NCBI GenBank assembly: GCA_028873925.1
Contig: JAPPNA010000102.1
Span: forward strand, 1-42,606
DNA: 42,606 bases
Origin: Bacteroidota bacterium
GTDB lineage: Bacteria > Bacteroidota > Rhodothermia > Rhodothermales > Bin80
Reading direction: 5' to 3'
In this document: one piece after another, positions 38,801 to 42,606 of the stretch
Layout: the number at the start of each line of letters is the position of its first letter
How positions within the stretch are numbered: the stretch's first letter is position 1
The notes under the pieces: generated by a model
Told to the model about the DNA's origin: nothing
Seen by the model: the letters and a program-made list of their open reading frames with translations, nothing else
Databases searched by the model: none
Translations under genes and position numbers: made by a program

Positions 38801-39161
38801 CCTGCAGCCACCGGAAACTCGCCCGCCGGTCATAATGCTCGATGAGCCTGAGCTTGGTCTGCACCCTATGGCCATCGATCTTCTCGCTGCGCTCATTGAC
38901 CGAGCGTCTGCTGGTGCTCAAATCATTGTTGCGACACAGTCCTCTCACCTCATTGATCATTTTGACCCGGAGGATGTCGTAGTTGCCGACCGTGTGAAGG
39001 GGGCGACGATGCTTTCCAGGTTACAGACGGATAAACTCAAGGGATGGCTTGAGGAGTATAGTCTCGGCCAGCTATGGGAGAACAACGAATTTGACGGGTG
39101 CCCATGCCTGAGACCGCTTGATGAGCATCCATACCAGCCCACGGCTGCTGGTCCTTGTTGA
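38007..39161 (+). CDS. AAA ATPase of the ATPase/DUF4276 module, copy A (C-terminal frameshift)
   Basis: 384 residues. Walker A GANGAGKS at 31-38, an SLSDGTLRF signature near 252-260, Walker B VIMLDEPELGLHP with D279, and an ATQSSHLIDHF switch segment. This is a RecF/SMC-like ATPase of the kind seen in OLD- and PARIS-type systems. Compared with copy B there is a one-base deletion near 39103-39108, so the last residues change to CPCLRPL and the frame runs on about 14 codons, overlapping the next gene by 41 nt. If the base were restored, the stop would fall at 39119-39121, overlapping the DUF4276 ATG (TGATG). The ATPase core is intact, but its partner is truncated, so copy A is probably not functional. 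Confidence 0.8.
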   Translation: MPAIDWITIKGFKSLASIERLPLRQINILIGANGAGKSNFIEALDLFRATINGELLRFVLHAGGAEPLLHFGKRKTSEIHLQWSLQDERIHYEIELGVNQGNILEILKEVCTINGLDDQGQPLTTRINLPSTSAGVNYHRDSSKPVASVRAYLEKMWVYHFHDAGNLSPMKNTPRLHDNRFLHADGANLAAFLYLLRARYEHAYDAIRSTIRLAVPFLEDFKLEPVKLNPNTIRLEWRHRGSRHSFDISSLSDGTLRFIALVTLLLQPPETRPPVIMLDEPELGLHPMAIDLLAALIDRASAGAQIIVATQSSHLIDHFDPEDVVVADRVKGATMLSRLQTDKLKGWLEEYSLGQLWENNEFDGCPCLRPLDEHPYQPTAAGPC

Positions 39162-39567
39162 AGGCATGACGGAGTACAATTTTGTCAATGCCATCTTGAG
39201 GGCACACCTATATTCTTTAGGGTTTGGGCCTGTAAACGCACGCCTGTTGGGCCCTCGTCAGGAAAGATCACGCCGCGGGGGTATCTGTGGCTGGCATTCT
39301 GCACGATTCGGAATTGTACGTCACCTGAAAGAAGACCGAACATGCTTCATTTCTACCATGGTGGACTATTATGGGCTACCGAGTAGTGGTCACAAGGCAT
39401 GGCCCGGTCGAGCTGCGGCCTCAAGTATCGATTTCAAACGAAAAGCCGGGGTTGTTGAGCATGCCACCCTCAATGACGTTCAGAATACCTTGGGCAGCAG
39501 GTTCGATCCAATTCGATTCTTGCCCTTTGTCATGATGCACGAATTTGAAGCCCACTGTGAATTGTGA
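39121..39567 (+). pseudogene. DUF4276 protein, copy A, truncated
   Basis: 148 residues from the ATG at 39121. It carries the family start (LLVLVEGMTEYNF), the RRGGICGWHSARFGIVRHL segment, the TMVDYYGLP motif and MMHEFEA. It then diverges right after HEFEA and ends in four foreign residues, HCEL. The break coincides with the 41-nt repeat at 39550-39590. About 95 C-terminal residues present in copy B are missing. Family members are predicted TOPRIM-like partners of AAA ATPases. Loss of the end probably inactivates it. Confidence 0.8.
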
Positions 39568-39590
39568 AACGCAACGGTCCAAGTTTCTGG
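39550..39590 (+). repeat. 41-nt direct repeat, copy 2 (breakpoint of DUF4276 copy A)
   Basis: Identical to 37881-37921. Its first bases continue the DUF4276 reading frame, and the rest supplies the foreign stop. The sequence after it differs from that after copy 1, so it marks a recombination or insertion junction. Confidence 0.9.
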
Positions 39591-40054
39591 CTCCTTGCGG
39601 CCATCCTACCCCGGGGTGATCCGATGCCGCCTCAGAAGGTCAGGGCGATGCCGTGGTGAATAAAATGGGGTCATGGATGCAGCGTACGCCCGCGACCCCG
39701 ATCAATTCAGTGGTGGTGCCCCGCAGGTCCCGAATCCCCGCCGCCGCGCGCGGATCAATAAACCCAAGAACGCCGCCAATCAGAGTGCTGAACATTCCGA
39801 AAATAAGGACATTAAAGGTAATCAAGGCCCGTCAAAATGACCCCACCCCGACAGGCTGCAGCTGACCTCAAAGTGTCTCATTTTAGCTGGCACAGCCCGT
39901 TTCTTCGTGGCTGGCACCCTGATCACTGACGGACTCGGACATCCACAACTGAAGCTACCCTCTTCGCACAAGGTACCACACTACCCGAAAACAGCCCGAA
40001 CCCCCCGCCCATGGACCACCGGATCCGGCCTCATCATCAGTTTTCCGAATGCAT
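39591..40054. other. About 460 nt spacer between the two modules, with a possible gene fragment
   Basis: This stretch joins the broken copy A to the repeated flank of copy B. On the minus strand 39640-39825 gives a 61-residue peptide with a hydrophobic start (MITFNVLIFGMFSTLIGGVL) and a soluble end. It may be the start of a broken membrane-protein gene, but I cannot name the family. No transposase, terminal inverted repeat or target duplication is evident. The plus-strand frame 39907-40131 looks spurious. Confidence 0.4.
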
Positions 40055-41122
40055 ACCGTACAGGAAGAGTGGCCCCGGACATGGATCGTATCAAAAGGCG
40101 ATGTGCTCGGTATAACGGTTGTATGTGGTGAGTCCGTACCGTAGTTTCTGTTGCATTCAGGGATGCCCGAGGTATCTAGTCCCATGACCCGCAAAATTTA
40201 CGCAGGCTGCCGGGGGTGCTTAATCGGCATCGGAGCAGTAGCTGGCTGTCTGTGTCTGGATTTTGCAGATTGGACCGCCGAACAGAAGCCCGTGAAATTG
40301 AAGATGACCACTCAATCAGGCTCTGCTGATGCCCGCGATTGACTGGATCACGATTAAGGGCTTCAAGAGCCTTGCGTCCATTGAACGGCTGCCGCTGCGC
40401 CAAATCAATATTCTCATCGGGGCGAACGGGGCCGGAAAATCCAATTTCATTGAGGCGCTTGATCTATTCCGAGCCACCATTAATGGCGAGCTCCTCCGGT
40501 TTGTGCTGCATGCAGGCGGAGCCGAGCCGTTACTCCACTTCGGAAAACGGAAGACTTCTGAGATTCATCTTCAATGGTCCCTCCAGGATGAGCGGATCCA
40601 TTACGAAATTGAATTAGGGGTCAACCAGGGGAACGTCCTGGAAATCCTTAAGGAAGTCTGCACTGTGAACGGATTCGACGATCAAGGCCAGCCGCTGACC
40701 ACCAGAATCAACCTGCCCAGCACCAGCGCAGGAGTCAATCATCATCGCGACATCTCTAAACCGGTAGCGTCTGTGAGGGCCTACTTGGAAAAGGTGTGGG
40801 TCTACCACTTTCATGACGCGGGCAATCTGTCGCCCATGAAAAACACGCCGAGGCTCCACGACAATCGGTTCCTACATGCCGATGGCGCTAATCTGGCAGC
40901 ATTCCTGTATCTCCTCCGCGCACGGTATGAACATGCTTATGATGCCATACGGTCCACGATACGGCTGGCAGTTCCGTTCCTGGAGGATTTCATACTGGAA
41001 CCGGTGAAGCTCAACCCCAACACCATCAGGCTGGAATGGAGGCATCGAGGCTCACGGCTTTCGTTTGACATATCGTCTTTGTCGGATGGTACCTTGCGCT
41101 TTATCGCGCTGGTCACATTGCT
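40055..41122 (+). repeat. Long direct repeat, copy B
   Basis: Counterpart of 37765-38800. The offset between copies is 2290 nt at the left end and 2322 nt inside the ATPase; the difference is the replaced flank segment (here about 81 nt between GATGCCCGAGG and TGTCTGGATTTTG). The match stops abruptly in the ATPase gene after CACATTGCT. Confidence 0.92.
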
Positions 41123-41447
41123 ACGTCAGCCGTTGGAGCTTCGCCCGCCTGTCATTCTATTGGATGAACCCGAGCTTGGTCTGCATCCCGCTGCGCTTGT
41201 GACTCTCGCCGCGCTGATCAAGAAGGTGTCTATTGCGACACAAATCGTGCTTGCGACTCAGTCGTCTCAATTCGTAGATCATTTTGATCCCGAGGATGTA
41301 TTGGTCGTAAATCGTTCGGGAGGAGCGACGACTCTAACACGGTTACGGTCCAATGGGCTGCAGGAGTGGCTCAAAGATTACTCTCTGGGCCAACTGTGGG
41401 AGAAGAACCACTTTGGAGGGCGCCCGATTCCTGAATCCGTCGGATGA
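40329..41447 (+). CDS. AAA ATPase of the ATPase/DUF4276 module, copy B (intact)
   Basis: 372 residues with Walker A GANGAGKS at 31-38, the SLSDGTLRF signature, Walker B VILLDEPELGLHP and an ATQSSQFVDHFDPED segment. The first 265 or so residues are almost the same as copy A. The last third is clearly different (for example AALIKKVSIATQIVLATQ against AALIDRASAGAQIIVATQ). The gene ends with a TGA that overlaps the DUF4276 start (ATGA), the normal coupling in such pairs. It is a RecF/OLD-like ATPase that I expect to act with the following protein. Defence against phage is likely by analogy to ATPase-TOPRIM systems, but not shown. Confidence 0.88.
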   Translation: MPAIDWITIKGFKSLASIERLPLRQINILIGANGAGKSNFIEALDLFRATINGELLRFVLHAGGAEPLLHFGKRKTSEIHLQWSLQDERIHYEIELGVNQGNVLEILKEVCTVNGFDDQGQPLTTRINLPSTSAGVNHHRDISKPVASVRAYLEKVWVYHFHDAGNLSPMKNTPRLHDNRFLHADGANLAAFLYLLRARYEHAYDAIRSTIRLAVPFLEDFILEPVKLNPNTIRLEWRHRGSRLSFDISSLSDGTLRFIALVTLLRQPLELRPPVILLDEPELGLHPAALVTLAALIKKVSIATQIVLATQSSQFVDHFDPEDVLVVNRSGGATTLTRLRSNGLQEWLKDYSLGQLWEKNHFGGRPIPESVG

Positions 41448-42163
41448 GCGGATCAGTCACGCCACGGCTGCTGATACATGTTGAGGGGCAGACTGAGGAG
41501 AATTTTGTCAACGAGGTCTTGGGACCTCACCTAATCACGCGTGGATTGCACAGCGTTGGGGCCCGCCTAATCGGCAATCATCAGGAACGTATTCATCGGG
41601 GTGGAATCAGAGCATGGAGTACTGTTCGGAATGACATCGTGCGTCACCTCAGGGAAGACCGCACCTGCTACGCTACAACTATGGTGGACTATTATGGGCT
41701 TCCAAAACGAGGCCGCAGAGGTTGGCCCGGTCAAGATGCCCCCGATAACGCAAACGCCATCCAGAAGGCAGAACTGGTAGAGAGTGCCATTACTCAAGAT
41801 ATTCGAAATCATTTGGGGGATCGGTTTAATTCCCGACGATTTATACTGTTTGTCATGATGCATGAATTCAAGGCCCTCCTGTTTAGCAACTGCAGTATTA
41901 CTGCCGATGTCCTTGGTGTGCCCAGCGCTGGCCCCTGGATGTGGAGTATCCTGGAGAGCTTTCAAACTCCAGAGGAAATCAACGACTCGGCAGAAACAGC
42001 TCCATCAAAACGCATTCAGAAACTCGTAGGCGATTTTCAGAAACCGGTCGATGGGATTCTCGCGCTAATGAAGATTGGTCTGCCAGCCATTCGAACCTCA
42101 TGCCCTCATTTCGGCGACTGGCTCGGCAAACTGGAGCAGCTGGCTGTTGGACAACCCCCTTGA
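41444..42163 (+). CDS. DUF4276 protein, copy B (predicted TOPRIM-like partner)
   Basis: A 239-residue protein with the complete DUF4276 pattern: an N-terminal strand LLIHVEGQTEENFV (E14, E18), RGGIRAWSTVRNDIVRHL, TTMVDYYGLP with D82, and MMHEFKALLFSN with H140-E141. These acidic residues are spaced as in TOPRIM-like nucleases; the fold assignment is from what I remember of the family and is not certain. The gene overlaps the ATPase stop by 4 nt. Together they form a two-gene module similar in plan to split OLD or PARIS systems. Confidence 0.86.
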   Translation: MSGSVTPRLLIHVEGQTEENFVNEVLGPHLITRGLHSVGARLIGNHQERIHRGGIRAWSTVRNDIVRHLREDRTCYATTMVDYYGLPKRGRRGWPGQDAPDNANAIQKAELVESAITQDIRNHLGDRFNSRRFILFVMMHEFKALLFSNCSITADVLGVPSAGPWMWSILESFQTPEEINDSAETAPSKRIQKLVGDFQKPVDGILALMKIGLPAIRTSCPHFGDWLGKLEQLAVGQPP

Positions 42164-42274
42164 CCGATGATGCGGCTGCAACGGAACGAATCGGCCATCA
42201 CTGATCCCGACTGCTGCCATTCGTGATTTCACCAGGGAGATTCACAGTTAAGTGCCCTGACCCGAAATGGCCAA

Positions 42275-42606
42275 TTATTTCACCTTCAGGTTCCCGCCTA
42301 AGTTGTCCCACTCGGTTACTCGGCGCGTCCCCAAATCAATATTTATTGAGCTCAGACCGTACCGCCAAGTCTCGTACCCTAAAAACTCATAGGTATCAAT
42401 TGAGCTGGGAGTACCCTGAACCTGCAGCACTATGTCAGCATGAGATCCGCGCGTGAATGCTACCGCCCCCTGCGTCTGACGCTCGGGCTGTAACTGCACC
42501 TTCAGGTTCCCGCCCAAGTTGTCCCACTCAGTTACTCGGCGCGTCCCCAATTCAATATTTATTGAGCTCAGACCGTACCGCCAAGTCTCGTACCCTAAAA
42601 ACTCAT
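42275..42606 (-). CDS. C-terminal end of a protein with 72-residue repeats (partial)
   Basis: The minus-strand frame is open from the window edge to a TAA at 42275. Its last part shows two copies of FLGYETWRYGLSSINI followed by LGTRRVTEWDNLGGNLKV, exactly 72 residues apart. The second copy is nearly the same as the first (3 changes in 110 bases). WxYG and WDN-type repeats like these are found in exported Bacteroidota and Rhodothermota proteins, but no function is known to me. The start lies beyond the window. It is convergent with the DUF4276 gene. Confidence 0.65.
   Translation of the reverse strand, partial: EFLGYETWRYGLSSINIELGTRRVTEWDNLGGNLKVQLQPERQTQGAVAFTRGSHADIVLQVQGTPSSIDTYEFLGYETWRYGLSSINIDLGTRRVTEWDNLGGNLKVK
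42281..42606. repeat. 110-nt direct repeat at 216-nt spacing
   Basis: Bases 42281-42390 recur at 42497-42606 with three differences. The 216-nt period is 72 codons, so the repeat keeps the reading frame of the partial gene here. More copies may lie beyond the right edge. Confidence 0.92.

Noticed and set aside
39591-40054. Insertion sequence between the two modules
   Set aside because: No transposase, terminal inverted repeats or target-site duplication could be seen; only a 41-nt direct repeat.
1-42606. CRISPR arrays, tRNA or rRNA genes
   Set aside because: No regularly spaced short repeats and no convincing T-arm or cloverleaf were seen by eye; a covariance-model search could still find a divergent tRNA.

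Overview
The window looks like a chromosomal segment of a Rhodothermota/Bacteroidota-type bacterium of moderately high GC. Three things point there. The respiratory operon is a Rhodothermus-like Alternative Complex III (ACIII) followed by a caa3 oxidase with an A2-type YSHPAVY motif. There is a PorW/SprE-like TPR lipoprotein of the kind tied to type IX secretion. Two promoters carry a TAnnTTTG-like -7 box, and most genes lack a Shine-Dalgarno sequence. The species cannot be named from sequence alone.

Layout. 1-3101 (minus): the str operon rpsL-rpsG-fusA-tuf, with tuf cut by the window edge, then ftsH at 3271-5217 (minus). 5218-9825: an accessory patch holding a Fic protein and an OLD-like ATPase/TOPRIM protein among stretches with no recognisable gene. 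9874-14574 (minus): a PorW/SprE-like lipoprotein with a SPOR domain, and pyruvate kinase. 14666-16286 (plus): an exported PHP-domain protein and a small lipoprotein. 16287-20235: a decayed accessory patch with an M15-peptidase lipoprotein gene broken by two in-frame TAG codons, an exported helical protein, and what looks like a fragment of a restriction-modification methyltransferase. 20236-23490 (minus): an LVIVD-repeat surface protein and a PhoX-family protein. 23548-24978 (plus): a MATE transporter. 25065-37733 (plus): a tightly packed, probably single operon actABCDEF, a small membrane protein, SCO, coxB, coxA, coxC and a subunit IV-cytochrome c fusion. 37765-42163 (plus): two tandem copies of an AAA ATPase + DUF4276 module, the first decaying and the second intact. 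42275-42606 (minus): the C-terminal end of a protein with a 72-residue repeat.

How the genes work together. ACIII oxidises menaquinol and passes electrons through its own cytochromes to the cytochrome c domains fused to the caa3 oxidase. SCO would load CuA. One operon therefore covers quinol oxidation to oxygen reduction. The AAA/DUF4276 pair resembles ATPase-plus-TOPRIM-like anti-phage modules such as OLD, Gabija and PARIS, and it is the best candidate here for a poorly described system. Its two copies are almost identical over the 5' flank and the first two thirds of the ATPase, then diverge abruptly. Copy A has a frameshift and a truncation at a short repeat also present in its own 5' flank. 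The OLD-like ATPase, the Fic protein and the methyltransferase fragment suggest several defence-related acquisitions between housekeeping blocks. Defence roles are inference.
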